Assembly (NCBI GenBank): GCA_963664845.1
Contig: OY761615.1
Span: 3,348,001 to 3,412,000, forward strand
From: CAIYTF01 sp963664845
Lineage (GTDB): Bacteria; Bacteroidota; Ignavibacteria; Ignavibacteriales; Ignavibacteriaceae
DNA: 64,000 nt
Reading direction: 5' to 3'
This document shows, one piece after another, positions 18,046 to 27,991 of the stretch. Numbering within the stretch: the stretch's first letter is position 1; each line of letters opens with the position of its first letter. The notes below the pieces were generated by a model that worked only from the letters and a program-made list of their open reading frames with translations, made no database searches and was not told where the DNA came from. Made by a program: the position numbers and the translations under genes.

Positions 18046-21000
18046 TTGTATTTATCAAAACTTGAAATACTTGGATTTAAATCATTTCAGCAGAAGACGG
18101 TTGTTAACTTTACCAGTGGTATGACAGCTATCGTTGGTCCGAACGGTTGCGGGAAAACGAATATAGTTGATGCGATCCGTTGGTCGTTGGGTGAACAAAA
18201 AGCGGGCACCCTGCGCTCCGATAAAATGGAGAACGTTATCTTCAATGGAACTTCAGCTCGAAAACCCATGGGTATGGCCGAAGTGTCGCTTACCATTCAA
18301 AATGACAAGGGCATATTACCTTCAGAGTATTCCGAAGTTGTGATCACCAGAAGAATTTTCCGTTCGGGTGAAAGCGAATACCTGTTGAACAGGAACATCT
18401 GCCGCCTGAAAGATATTACCAATTTGTTCATGGATACCGGTATGGGTTCAAATGCCTATTCGGTTATTGAGTTAAAGATGGTTGAATCGATTCTCAGCAG
18501 CAAAGCCGAGGAGCGACGCACTATGTTCGAAGAAGCCGCCGGTGTTAACAAATATAAATTGCGCCGCCGTCTTACGCTAAAAAAACTTGATGAAGTGAAA
18601 GCCGATTTGAGCCGCGTGAACGATATTATTACAGAGGTTGAGAAGAAAGTCGCATCACTGGAACGCCAGGCGAAACGTGCCGATAAACACAACAAGCTCA
18701 GCGTGACCCTCCGTGAACTCGAACTTGATTTGTGTGAACGGGAGTTTGCTCTCTCCAATGAACAACGTACCGAACTGAAGCTTCAGAAGGATGAATCGTT
18801 TGCTAAGAAGCTTGAACTCGAATCGCAGATAAATAAACTTGATGAGGATATCCGGGTACAAAAAGAACAATTATACGGTGTGGAGCGTGAACTCCATGCC
18901 CAACGTGAAAAGATTTCGGACAAAACCGAGGACATTCACAAAACCCAGCAAACATTGTCGGTTTCGGAAGAACGCCGGAAATCATTGGAAAGAAATATCG
19001 CCCGGTTTGCACAGGAAATTGATGAACTGACCACTCAGCTGCAAAATGAAAAGGAGAACATCGAAGATGCGGAATTCTCCATCGACGATATAACCAACCG
19101 CAGTGAACAAAAAACAGAGCAAAAAACCGCATTACGGGCGGAAGTCGATTCACGAAAAAGCGGGCTTGAAGAAAAACGTGAGAAACTGAAAGAGTATAAC
19201 GAAAAAGTTATCGTGATGAACCGTGAAGTTTCCCAAAAGGAAAACACGATGCATAACCTGCTGGCTACGTTGAAACGCGTTAACACGAACATTGAAAAAC
19301 AGAATCAGAGCATTCTTGCGCTTACCGGTAACATCGCAAAGACCGTCGGTTATGTTGAAGAACTGGCACAGGAAAAGTTTGACGCAGAAGAGAAACTGAA
19401 TGCTGCCGAGAGCCAGTATGCTCAAATGCAGGAAGAAAAACAGCAGCTCGAAAAGGAACTTTCCGAACTGAAGGAGAAGGAACTTATCGAACGCGCACAA
19501 CTGAACTCGATGCGCGATAAGATGAATTTTCTGCAACATGTGTTGGAAAGCCTCGAAGGCTTCTCCAAAGGGGCAAAGGCGCTGCTTGAGGATGGTTCCT
19601 GGAACAAAAGTGCCAAGAACCTGCTGGCAAATGTGGGTAATGCCGGAGAAAAGTACCGCTTTGCACTTGAAGCTGCACTGCAAAATAATCTGAACAGTAT
19701 AATCGTTGAAACCATTGAAGATATCAGAAGCGGTATCCGTTTTCTTGAAGACAATGAATATGGGAAAGCCTCATTTTATCTTGCTGCCGATACATCAAAA
19801 CGCAAAATATCTTTTTCGGAGAGACTGAAACTCTACAGCGACAAACGGGCAAAGAAAAAAATGGCTCAGGAGGAAGGATTCCTCGGCTGGTGCGATGCGC
19901 TCATTGAAACAGATGCCAGTTGGCAGCCCTTGTTTTCCAAATTACTCAGTTCTATTGCGGTCGTGCAGGATCTTCAGACGGCATTTGCTTTATATGAAAA
20001 ATATGGCCGGTTCACGTTTGTTACGTTGAACGGTGATATGATTGACCAAAGCGGCTTTATTGAAGGCGGCGCTGCTCCCAAAGTTGATGAGACACTTTTT
20101 GGCAGACGCCACGCGCTTGAAGAATTGCGAAATACGCTCCCATTGCAAGACGACGCCATTCAGAAGCTGCATGAGCAAATTGAAGAGCTTGATGTGAAGA
20201 TTCTCTCTTTCGACATGAAAGGCATGGCTGAAAAGAGCAAAATGTTGGTTAATGATCTGGCAAATCTGGATAAACAGATTGCACAGTTTGAGTTTGAGCG
20301 GGAAAAAGCTGTTGCTGAAATTGAGAAGAACCGTGCAGAATTGCAGGAACTGGTCAGCCAGTCGAACCAGCTTGACCGTGAACGCGAACAAATGGATCTG
20401 GAAGTGAAGGGTGCCAAATACCGTTTACTTTCGCTTGAAACGGAGCAAAAGTCATTCGAAGAATCGTTTAGGGATCTGGAATCGGAATACTCGTCGTTCT
20501 CGGCACAACTTAACGTAACAACGGTTGAACTTGAACGCCTCGCCGGTGAAAAGAAAAATCATGTCAATGCGATTGAACGCAGCGGGCAGAATATTATAGC
20601 AATTGAAAAATCGTTGGAGAAAAAACGCTCGGATATAGAAGTTGGTAAGGAAGAGATAAACATCCTTTCCGAAGTTATTGAAGAAAAAGCTGAGAAACTG
20701 AATGAACTCACTTTTGACCGTGATGTCCTTAATCAGGAAGAAAAGCAGATCAACACCCAGTTTGTTGAATTGCGCGGGACTATTAATAAATTTGAAGCCG
20801 ATCAGGCCCAAGTCAGGAAAGAACGCGAACGGGTTACAAACGATGTTCACCAATGTGAGATCAAACTGAGCGAAAATCAAATTAAGACAGAGAATCTTCT
20901 GCAACATGTTCAGGAAACCTATTCGATCAAACTGGAATTAAAAGTGTTTGAGGATCTTGCCGAGTTTGATTTTAAGACTCGTATCACCGAAGTGAATGAG

Positions 21001-21639
21001 TATAAACAACAAATCAAAAATCTGGGTGCGGTCAACCTGCTCGCTTATTCGGAATTTGAAGAAGAGAAACAACGTCTTGACTTCCTGCACAAACAACGTG
21101 ATGATCTATTCGAGTCAGAAAAGGATTTGGTTAAAACAATAACCGAGATTAACACCACGGCCCAAAACCTGTTCATGGAAACATTCGCAAAGATCAGGGA
21201 AAACTTTATTACCATTTTCCGTAGTTTATTCAATCCCGGGGACGAGGCTGATCTGCGTCTCGAAGAAAACGTTGACCCACTTGAAGCAAAAATTGAGATT
21301 ATCGCTAAACCTAAAGGTAAGCGCCCAACATCCATTGAGCTTCTTTCCGGAGGGGAAAAAACCCTGACGGCTATTGCCTTGTTGTTTTCAATTTATCTGG
21401 TTAAACCCAGTCCCTTCTGTATTCTTGATGAAATTGATGCGCCGCTTGATGATGCAAATATCGATAGATTCTCCAAAATCATTAAGGAGTTTAGCAAGAA
21501 TACGCAGTTTATTGTGGTTACTCACAATAAACGCACTATGGAAGCTGCTCACGCCTTATATGGTGTTACCATGCAGGAAATGGGTGTCTCGAAATTGGTG
21601 AGTGTACGGTTCAATGAGGATATGAATATTGTTGCATAA
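18046..21639 (+). CDS. smc: Chromosome segregation ATPase SMC
   Basis: Core of the bacterial condensin complex that compacts and segregates chromosomes, together with ScpA and ScpB (not in this window). 1197 residues, normal for SMC. Seen: N-terminal LEILGFKSF and Walker A GPNGCGKTNIVDAIRWSLG, a coiled-coil arm (about 170-500), a hinge (about 510-680), the return coiled coil, and the C-terminal signature LLSGGEKTLTAIALLF with Walker B PFCILDEIDAPLDDAN. The start is TTG at 18046: it lies right after the upstream stop, has GGAG at 18035-18038, and gives the expected MYLSKLEI N-terminus. The 3' end overlaps the next gene by 11 bases. Confidence 0.97.
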   Translation: MYLSKLEILGFKSFQQKTVVNFTSGMTAIVGPNGCGKTNIVDAIRWSLGEQKAGTLRSDKMENVIFNGTSARKPMGMAEVSLTIQNDKGILPSEYSEVVITRRIFRSGESEYLLNRNICRLKDITNLFMDTGMGSNAYSVIELKMVESILSSKAEERRTMFEEAAGVNKYKLRRRLTLKKLDEVKADLSRVNDIITEVEKKVASLERQAKRADKHNKLSVTLRELELDLCEREFALSNEQRTELKLQKDESFAKKLELESQINKLDEDIRVQKEQLYGVERELHAQREKISDKTEDIHKTQQTLSVSEERRKSLERNIARFAQEIDELTTQLQNEKENIEDAEFSIDDITNRSEQKTEQKTALRAEVDSRKSGLEEKREKLKEYNEKVIVMNREVSQKENTMHNLLATLKRVNTNIEKQNQSILALTGNIAKTVGYVEELAQEKFDAEEKLNAAESQYAQMQEEKQQLEKELSELKEKELIERAQLNSMRDKMNFLQHVLESLEGFSKGAKALLEDGSWNKSAKNLLANVGNAGEKYRFALEAALQNNLNSIIVETIEDIRSGIRFLEDNEYGKASFYLAADTSKRKISFSERLKLYSDKRAKKKMAQEEGFLGWCDALIETDASWQPLFSKLLSSIAVVQDLQTAFALYEKYGRFTFVTLNGDMIDQSGFIEGGAAPKVDETLFGRRHALEELRNTLPLQDDAIQKLHEQIEELDVKILSFDMKGMAEKSKMLVNDLANLDKQIAQFEFEREKAVAEIEKNRAELQELVSQSNQLDREREQMDLEVKGAKYRLLSLETEQKSFEESFRDLESEYSSFSAQLNVTTVELERLAGEKKNHVNAIERSGQNIIAIEKSLEKKRSDIEVGKEEINILSEVIEEKAEKLNELTFDRDVLNQEEKQINTQFVELRGTINKFEADQAQVRKERERVTNDVHQCEIKLSENQIKTENLLQHVQETYSIKLELKVFEDLAEFDFKTRITEVNEYKQQIKNLGAVNLLAYSEFEEEKQRLDFLHKQRDDLFESEKDLVKTITEINTTAQNLFMETFAKIRENFITIFRSLFNPGDEADLRLEENVDPLEAKIEIIAKPKGKRPTSIELLSGGEKTLTAIALLFSIYLVKPSPFCILDEIDAPLDDANIDRFSKIIKEFSKNTQFIVVTHNKRTMEAAHALYGVTMQEMGVSKLVSVRFNEDMNIVA

Positions 21640-23668
21640 TAAAATCGTTTCAGGAATTGGTGCAATTGCCGCCAAATGCATTTATCATAAACTGTCCCTT
21701 TGGATTGCTGTTTCACTTTTTCTTTCCTTCGTTGCACAGGCACAGTGGACTGTCAATAATGAGAAAGCCAAGAGACTGGTTGTTGATACTTACCAGCCGG
21801 TTAATATTCTGTCAGGTGATCTTCCTGAAGGCGGCATGTTCGTTGTTTGGATGGATAAGAAAGAAAGTATTGAGCAGGAAATTTTAATTCAGGCCATAGA
21901 TGTAAACGGTAGGGCAAGATTGCGTGCAGATGGACGAAAGATAACCGAATTGGCAGGCAAAAAGGAATTACCGGTTTTAAAGGTTTCGTCAAGTGGTGTG
22001 GCTTATGTTCTCTGGAAGGATTATACCTACAATGCCATTGGTGACCTTTATATGCAGAAGATCCAAAGTAATGGCATTTTTGATTGGGGAGATTACGGTC
22101 ATATAGTTGCCATTTGCAGATATTCGCCCGTGGTTTATAGCATGGCGCTCGATTCAACAGGATTTGCGTACAGTGCGTTCGTTGAAAAAATTGATTCCAG
22201 CGGCATTGAGTATGTAGTCAAATTACAAAAAGTTTCTCCTGACGGAGTGAATGTTTTTTTGAACGATGGTGTTACTGTTGCAACTTCCCGCTCTTCCAAA
22301 ACCAACATTCAGGTTTGCCCTGATACTTCCGGAGGTGCCTATATTTTCTGGATTGAGGCCAGGGCGGGCAAAAGTGTTATAGTCATGCAGCATGTTAACG
22401 CAGAAGGCAAGTTCCTGCTGTCAAAGAAATCGGTAGATATTACCCAGGGCAATACAAATATCATCAATTATACAGCGACAAGATTTGTAAGCGGAGAGAT
22501 CCTTACCGCCTGGCAAACCGGTCCTAAACTTAAGGAAATTTATTACCAGATAATTCAACCAAACGGAAAAGCACTCTTTGCCGATTCAAAATTGGTTTCC
22601 CCGGCAGTTAAAGCGGCTAAAAGTAATCTGTCCGCCGTTCCCTGTGCAGACAGTACAATCATGATTGGCTGGATTGCTGAGAAAACACCAAGTAAAAAAG
22701 AAGTCATGCTGCAAAAAATATCACGACACGGAGCTATTCTCTGGGGTGATGACGGTGAGGTTGCCAGTATGAAACCTTCCATTAAATATTCGGGCTCTAT
22801 TTCAGTTGACCGGTTTTCAAACGTGTATGCAGCATGGATCGAGCGAAAAGATTTACTCTCCAGTGAGTTTGTCTATGGACAAAAGCTCAACAGCAATGGA
22901 GTGCGCCAATGGGAAACTGAAGGAACCCCCATCCTTGTATCCAAGAACTCTGAAAAAAGTTATCTGACTTCCTTCGCCGATAAACGGCAGGGGATGGTGG
23001 TTGTGCTTCGTGAAGGAAAGCGTTCAGGCACGGAGAAAAATGCACGCACCGAATATGGTATATTCGGGCAAAGGCTGTATGCTGAAAGAAACGCGGTAGG
23101 TGTTCTGTCTGAAATGAATGCAACCGTGGATATGGACAACGTTGTTGTTTCCTGGAAGTCAAGCAATGAAACTAATGTCCGTTCTTACAAAATTGAAAAG
23201 TTTTTGCTGAAAACGGTTCGTGATACATCATGGTCAGAAGTTGCCGTCGTGCCCGCTAAACCATTCTCAGGCGTTAATGAATACCGCTATTCGTTTACTC
23301 CGGATTCAGACGGTGTATATTTTATCCGGGTGGTTCAGCTTGTTGGCAACAGCCCAATTGCAGCTTCTGAAATTCAAAAAGTCAGCTACCTGAGAGATTT
23401 TGGCGATAAAATAGTTGTGCTGCAGAATAACCCTAATCCGTTTCCCGATTCGACAGTAATTAACTATTACCTGCCGAGAAAAATGCCGGTACGCCTGGAG
23501 TTCTACAATTCACGAATTGAAAAAATTGATGAGGTAAATCTCATTGACACCCGGCGAGGCAGAAATTCCTATACCTTCTCGGCTGATAAGCTTCCTGATG
23601 GGATTTATTTCTTCAGGTTTACAGCGGATGATGTTCTTGAAGTGAAAAAATTTGTTATTGCGAGATAG
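21629..23668 (+). CDS. T9SS-secreted protein of unknown function
   Basis: 679 residues. Signal peptide near residues 18-40 (LSLWIAVSLFLSFVAQAQW). The main body (about 45-480) has regularly spaced strands with recurring GGAYIFWIE, VYAAWIERK and VYVLWKDY-like tryptophan motifs every 45-55 residues, suggesting a beta-propeller. A C-terminal sorting domain begins LQNNPNPFPDSTVINYYLP and ends KKFVIAR. Start taken as TTG at 21629 (GAGGA at 21616-21620), inside the smc 3' end, so it appears coupled to smc. An unusual N-terminal extension of about 18 residues precedes the hydrophobic core, so a later start is possible. Confidence 0.75.
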   Translation: MLHNKIVSGIGAIAAKCIYHKLSLWIAVSLFLSFVAQAQWTVNNEKAKRLVVDTYQPVNILSGDLPEGGMFVVWMDKKESIEQEILIQAIDVNGRARLRADGRKITELAGKKELPVLKVSSSGVAYVLWKDYTYNAIGDLYMQKIQSNGIFDWGDYGHIVAICRYSPVVYSMALDSTGFAYSAFVEKIDSSGIEYVVKLQKVSPDGVNVFLNDGVTVATSRSSKTNIQVCPDTSGGAYIFWIEARAGKSVIVMQHVNAEGKFLLSKKSVDITQGNTNIINYTATRFVSGEILTAWQTGPKLKEIYYQIIQPNGKALFADSKLVSPAVKAAKSNLSAVPCADSTIMIGWIAEKTPSKKEVMLQKISRHGAILWGDDGEVASMKPSIKYSGSISVDRFSNVYAAWIERKDLLSSEFVYGQKLNSNGVRQWETEGTPILVSKNSEKSYLTSFADKRQGMVVVLREGKRSGTEKNARTEYGIFGQRLYAERNAVGVLSEMNATVDMDNVVVSWKSSNETNVRSYKIEKFLLKTVRDTSWSEVAVVPAKPFSGVNEYRYSFTPDSDGVYFIRVVQLVGNSPIAASEIQKVSYLRDFGDKIVVLQNNPNPFPDSTVINYYLPRKMPVRLEFYNSRIEKIDEVNLIDTRRGRNSYTFSADKLPDGIYFFRFTADDVLEVKKFVIAR

Positions 23669-23670
23669 GC

Positions 23671-24444
23671 ATGACTGATACAGACGGGAACCGTTTAGCA
23701 GAAGCTGAGATATTGCCGCTGATATCCCCTCACAGGATGAAAGTGTTCATTGATTTTGATGGTACCATCACCAAACTGGATACGGGAGAGGAAATATTCA
23801 GACGTTATGGGAAACGGCCTGAAGTTGATGTTATCATTGAACAAATACGGACAAAGGAAATAACGGCAAAAGATGGCTGGGCACGATTGTTTGCCCAGGC
23901 TCCGGGATTGCGCCTTGAAAATATTTATGATCTGACCGGCGACATACACGTAGATCAGACATTTAAAACGTTTGCTGAATTTTTAAGTGTACGGAAGATT
24001 CCGTTTTTTATTCTCAGCGACGGATTCGAAAACTATATCCGTTTCATTCTAAAGCGTGAAGGGCTTGAGGATATTCCCGTTTATTCCAACCGGTTGGTTG
24101 AAAATGCTGCCAGTGTGGTGGTGCCGGTTTTCCCCTATACGGACGAAGAATGCAACGATTGCGCCAATTGCAAACGGAATCATATCCTGGAAAACAGCGG
24201 CGATGAGGAATTTACCGTATATATAGGAAACGGGAGTTCTGATACCTGTCCCGCTCAGTTTTGCGATTATGTGTTTGCAAAGGATGACCTTTTGAAATTT
24301 TGCAGCAGAGAAAAGATATCGTGCTTTTCCTATAACAATTTTGCCGAAGTGCAAAGCGTGTTTGGGCAGTTGCTGCAAAGACGGCGCCTGAAGAAAAAAA
24401 ATCAGGCAGTATTAAAAAGAAATGAAGTTTACAAGTTAGGATAA
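23671..24444 (+). CDS. HAD-superfamily phosphatase, MtnX/SerB-like
   Basis: 257 residues. Motif I VFIDFDGTIT (nucleophile Asp near residue 27), motif II FILSDGFENYI, and the late acidic motif YIGNGSSDTCPAQFCDYVFAKDDLL define a subfamily IB HAD phosphatase. DCANCKRNHI in the cap or insert region is typical of the MtnX-like group (2-hydroxy-3-keto-5-methylthiopentenyl-1-phosphate phosphatase). No other methionine-salvage genes are nearby, so the substrate is uncertain; phosphoserine or another small phosphate ester is possible. ATG at 23671, 3 bases after the previous stop, with an N-terminal extension of about 22 residues ahead of the fold. Confidence 0.75.
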   Translation: MTDTDGNRLAEAEILPLISPHRMKVFIDFDGTITKLDTGEEIFRRYGKRPEVDVIIEQIRTKEITAKDGWARLFAQAPGLRLENIYDLTGDIHVDQTFKTFAEFLSVRKIPFFILSDGFENYIRFILKREGLEDIPVYSNRLVENAASVVVPVFPYTDEECNDCANCKRNHILENSGDEEFTVYIGNGSSDTCPAQFCDYVFAKDDLLKFCSREKISCFSYNNFAEVQSVFGQLLQRRRLKKKNQAVLKRNEVYKLG

Positions 24445-24446
24445 GT

Positions 24447-25031
24447 ATGCAAAAAAAATTAGCCGGAATATTTTTCACCTATCGGAGCTATACGCCGATA
24501 CCGTTCGTACTGTTAATGCTGATCATGGAGCGCCCTACGATCGTCAGTTTTCTCATCGGCCTTGCCATGGTGATCCTTGGAGAATCCATCCGGTTCTGGG
24601 GTGTCTGCTGGGCAGGCAGTGAAACACGTACCACGGGAGGAGTCGGCGGAACCTTCCTTGTTATCAGTGGTCCGTTTGCCCATACCAGGAATCCCCTGTA
24701 CCTGGGAAATATTTTGATGTATTGTGGCTTTGGCGTGATGTCGTATGCCTTGTACCCCTATTTGCTTATCGTGGCATTTTTGTTCTTCGCCCTGCAATAT
24801 CATTTGATTGTTTCGCAAGAAGAAGAATATTTGCGGGGGTTTTTCAAAGAGCCCTATGCAGAGTATACAAAACAGGTGCCCCGGTTTTTTCCAAGACTGA
24901 CACCATATAAAAACCCGACAGTAGAGCAGCCCGAGTTTGAAATCGCAGCCGGATTCAGGTCAGAAAATAGAACTTTGCAGGCGGCAACGGTAGTTACGCT
25001 TGCCATTCTTGTGCGCTGGTATTTTTTATAA
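24447..25031 (+). CDS. ICMT/PEMT-like integral membrane methyltransferase
   Basis: 194 residues with four or five hydrophobic helices. The second half shows the SAM-binding signature of the isoprenylcysteine methyltransferase/phospholipid methyltransferase group: GPFAHTRNPLYLGNILMYCGF, then EEEYLRGFFKEPYAEYTKQVPRFFP. Bacterial members methylate membrane-associated lipids or quinone-like substrates; the substrate here is unknown. It starts 3 bases after the HAD gene and precedes lpxB by 10 bases, so it is probably co-transcribed with envelope lipid genes. Confidence 0.82.
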   Translation: MQKKLAGIFFTYRSYTPIPFVLLMLIMERPTIVSFLIGLAMVILGESIRFWGVCWAGSETRTTGGVGGTFLVISGPFAHTRNPLYLGNILMYCGFGVMSYALYPYLLIVAFLFFALQYHLIVSQEEEYLRGFFKEPYAEYTKQVPRFFPRLTPYKNPTVEQPEFEIAAGFRSENRTLQAATVVTLAILVRWYFL

Positions 25032-25041
25032 TTGATGTGAT

Positions 25042-26187
25042 ATGCTGAAGTCGCCAACAAAAATTTTGATCATAGCCGGAGAAACCTCCGGAGACCTCCA
25101 TGCGGCTTCATTGATGGAAGAAATTTCCATGTTGGACAGTACCGTTGAATTTCATGGTATTGGCGGTGATAAAATGATAACAAGAGGCTTACATGCCATA
25201 TATCACAGTGACAGCATGGCTTTTTTGGGTTTCACGGAAGTTGTTCGCCACTTGCCTTTTATTGCAAGGGTCAAACGGGACCTCATAAAATTTGTTAAAG
25301 AGCAGAACATAAAAACAGCTGTTCTTGTTGACTATCCGGGTTTTAATCTGAATATGGCTGCAAGCCTCAAAAAGCTTGGCATTACAGTTCTTTATTATAT
25401 ATCACCACAGGTTTGGGCCTGGCGGAAGGGAAGAATTCAAAAGATCAAAAAACGGGTTGACATGATGATGACCGTTTTCCCTTTTGAAGAGACGATGTAC
25501 AAAGCCGCAGGAATAGACGCCGAATTTGTGGGACACCCTCTTATTGAGCAGATGGACGCGTATGCGTTCCTGTCGAAAGCTGAATTGTATACGAAATATG
25601 ATCTGGAGAATGGAAAGGATATTTTGCTTGTGCTGCCGGGAAGCAGGAAGCAGGAAGTGGAAAGGATATTCCCCGCGGTTGAAGCAGGAGTGGCGAAGAT
25701 TGCCAAAGAATTTGCGATGCAGGTGGTAGTGGTTTGTGCCCCTTCCATTGACAGGAGCTTTTTTGAGCATCAGCAAAGCGACCGGAACTGGAAAGTGGTT
25801 GACGGCGATGCTTATAATTTTATGAAACATGCAAAGTTTGGGATTATTAAATCCGGAACGTCAACACTTGAGGCAGGGCTTCTTGGTATGCCCATGATTG
25901 TGGTATATAAGACCAGCGCGTTGACCTATGCCATTGGTAAGAGGGTTATAGCAATTGACACTATCGGGCTGGTTAATATTGTGCTAGGGAAAAAGACGGC
26001 TCCGGAATTGATACAGGATGATTTGAATGCGAAAACGTTGTATGAAACTGCAGCGTTCTACTTATGTGACTCGGGACGCTATCAGAAATACAAAGATGAA
26101 CTTGCTGCGCTGCGTGGACTCATTGGAAGTAAAACCGCGGCAAAAAGAGCCGCAGAAATAGTCGTTGAAAGGCTCCATGAAGGTTAA
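25042..26187 (+). CDS. lpxB: Lipid-A-disaccharide synthase
   Basis: Glycosyltransferase joining UDP-2,3-diacylglucosamine and lipid X into the lipid A disaccharide, at the inner-membrane surface. 381 residues, the usual size. Seen: N-terminal ILIIAGETSGDLHAASLM, GIGGDKM, YYISPQVWAWRKGRI, FVGHPLIEQ, LLVLPGSRKQEVERIFP and GTSTLEAGLLGMPMIVVYKTS, all LpxB hallmarks. The stop lies 11 bases inside the next gene. Shows that the organism makes lipid A. Confidence 0.97.
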   Translation: MLKSPTKILIIAGETSGDLHAASLMEEISMLDSTVEFHGIGGDKMITRGLHAIYHSDSMAFLGFTEVVRHLPFIARVKRDLIKFVKEQNIKTAVLVDYPGFNLNMAASLKKLGITVLYYISPQVWAWRKGRIQKIKKRVDMMMTVFPFEETMYKAAGIDAEFVGHPLIEQMDAYAFLSKAELYTKYDLENGKDILLVLPGSRKQEVERIFPAVEAGVAKIAKEFAMQVVVVCAPSIDRSFFEHQQSDRNWKVVDGDAYNFMKHAKFGIIKSGTSTLEAGLLGMPMIVVYKTSALTYAIGKRVIAIDTIGLVNIVLGKKTAPELIQDDLNAKTLYETAAFYLCDSGRYQKYKDELAALRGLIGSKTAAKRAAEIVVERLHEG

Positions 26188-26836
26188 AGAGCTCAGGAGG
26201 AGGTTTCTCCGTTCGCTTGGAAATTTACTGCTCGGAAGGGTTATTGAACTTTGGAGCAAGACGTTGAAGGTGCAGAAGAAAAACTGGAATGCATTTGAGT
26301 CGTTCCATGGGCAGGGTGAAAATCTGATAATTGCTTTTTGGCATGGAACCATGCTGCTCCCCTGGTATGAGTTCCGCGGCAATAAGTTCATGGGGCTGAC
26401 CAGTTACAGCAAAGATGGTGATGTGCTTGCCAAGGTGCTGGATAGGTGGGGTTACCTGGTAACACGGGGCTCCAGCTCGCGCGGCGGAGATGTCGCGCTT
26501 GGGATTATGGTCGACTATGCAAAGCATGAAGGTTCAGTAATGGTAACACCCGATGGTCCTCGCGGACCCGCGTTCAAGTTCAAGGCGGGAGCGGTTGTTG
26601 CCGCTCAACGGAGTGAACGGCCCGTGTTGCTTATAGGCGTTGGTATTAAGAAAAAATGGTTATTGGGAAGCTGGGATAAGTTCCAGGTCCCCATGCCCTT
26701 TACGCGGGTTAATATTATTTGTTCTGACCCGGTTTGGGTGCCCAAGTCGGCAAATCGCGATCAGGTGTCCGCGTTAATTGCACAATGTGAAACCCATTTG
26801 CGTGCACTGCAAGCCGAAGCGGAGAAGTTTGACTGA
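26177..26836 (+). CDS. DUF374/LPLAT-family acyltransferase
   Basis: 219 residues. Contains the acyltransferase box AFWHGTMLLPWY (HX4-type, His catalytic), a conserved SYSKDGDVLAKVLDRWGY, RGSSSRGG, and VTPDGPRGPAFKFKAGAVVAA, the DUF374 hallmark. Members are related to LpxL-type late lipid A acyltransferases. The position between lpxB and lpxK supports an acyl-transfer step in lipid A assembly. Start chosen: ATG at 26177, with GAAAGG upstream, overlapping lpxB by 11 bases; a TTG at 26165 is possible but weaker. The stop overlaps the lpxK ATG. Confidence 0.85.
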   Translation: MKVKELRRRFLRSLGNLLLGRVIELWSKTLKVQKKNWNAFESFHGQGENLIIAFWHGTMLLPWYEFRGNKFMGLTSYSKDGDVLAKVLDRWGYLVTRGSSSRGGDVALGIMVDYAKHEGSVMVTPDGPRGPAFKFKAGAVVAAQRSERPVLLIGVGIKKKWLLGSWDKFQVPMPFTRVNIICSDPVWVPKSANRDQVSALIAQCETHLRALQAEAEKFD

Positions 26837-27891
26837 TGAAACTTCTTGATCTTGTGCAAACACTGTCGTTGCCGCTTACTCCGCTTTATGCGGCGCCGAT
26901 ATGGTTGCGAAATTTGTTCTTTGATATTGGACTTTTCCGCCAAAAGAAAGTGGATGCAAAAATAATCTCTGTCGGTAATATTACCGTCGGTGGCTCGGGA
27001 AAAACACCGATGTCCATTTATATACTCAAGACATTACAGGGTATGCATAAAAAGGTTGCTGCACTGAGCCGCGGATACGGACGGGATTCGGAAGGATTTG
27101 TATTGGTATCCAACGGCAAAAAAGTGTTGGCCGGCGTGGACCAGGCAGGCGATGAAATGTATTTAACGGCTATGGAGTGCGAATGTCCTTCAGCTGTATG
27201 CGAACGTCGTGTTGAAGGAGCTCAACAGTTGATACGCGATTTTCATCCGGATGTGATAACGCTTGATGATGCATTCCAGCACCGGTGGATTGCCCGCGAT
27301 CTGGACATCGTTCTGTTTGACCAACGGTTCTTAACCGGAACCAGTTGGCTGCGAAAACTGCCGCTTCCTACCGGCAGCATGCGTGAACCGTTCAGCGCTT
27401 TGAAACGTGCTGATTGTATCGTTATTAACCGGAAGTTTTCTGAAAAGCGCGATGCGACAGACAGGCTTAAAAAATACGTCGGTGACAAACCGGTCTTTCA
27501 CGCGTATTATAAGGCAATGGGATTCATTGACGTGCGCAATGGCAGAAAATATGAGCCAAAAGATTTTCAGGGGCAGGTGAGCCTGGCAGTGTGCGGCATT
27601 GCTTTCCCACATTCGTTTTTCAACGCGTTGGATTCCGTTGGCATCACGCATGAGAACCGGTTGATCTTTGTGGATCACAAACGCTATTCTGATGAAGAAG
27701 TGCAGCGCATAAGGAAGGAATTTTACGGAAAGAATTGTTATTCGGTTGTTACCACACAAAAAGATGCGGTTAAGCTGATGCAATTCAAGAACGAGCTGGA
27801 TGATATTGATATATACTATCTCAAAATTGATCTGGTTCTGGAAGAAGAAGAACAATTCAGAGCTTATCTGAAGAGGAAGTTGTTCAATTGA
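26836..27891 (+). CDS. lpxK: Tetraacyldisaccharide 4'-kinase
   Basis: Phosphorylates the 4' position of the lipid A disaccharide to give lipid IVA; inner-membrane associated. 351 residues. Seen: N-terminal hydrophobic LYAAPIWLRNLFFDIGLF, Walker A GNITVGGSGKTPMSIYIL, SRGYGRDSEGFVLV, VITLDDAFQHRWIARDLDIVLFD (Walker B region), and LPTGSMREPFSALKRADCIVI. ATG at 26836 shares one base with the previous stop. Third gene in the lpxB-acyltransferase-lpxK block. Confidence 0.96.
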   Translation: MKLLDLVQTLSLPLTPLYAAPIWLRNLFFDIGLFRQKKVDAKIISVGNITVGGSGKTPMSIYILKTLQGMHKKVAALSRGYGRDSEGFVLVSNGKKVLAGVDQAGDEMYLTAMECECPSAVCERRVEGAQQLIRDFHPDVITLDDAFQHRWIARDLDIVLFDQRFLTGTSWLRKLPLPTGSMREPFSALKRADCIVINRKFSEKRDATDRLKKYVGDKPVFHAYYKAMGFIDVRNGRKYEPKDFQGQVSLAVCGIAFPHSFFNALDSVGITHENRLIFVDHKRYSDEEVQRIRKEFYGKNCYSVVTTQKDAVKLMQFKNELDDIDIYYLKIDLVLEEEEQFRAYLKRKLFN

Positions 27892-27991
27892 GTATGAATT
27901 TTATAAGTTCTCATTAATTAACAATAAAGTCCTGTTGCCCAATGTTGAGCGACCGGATAAATTATCGAAACAATACAGGAGATAACATAAT

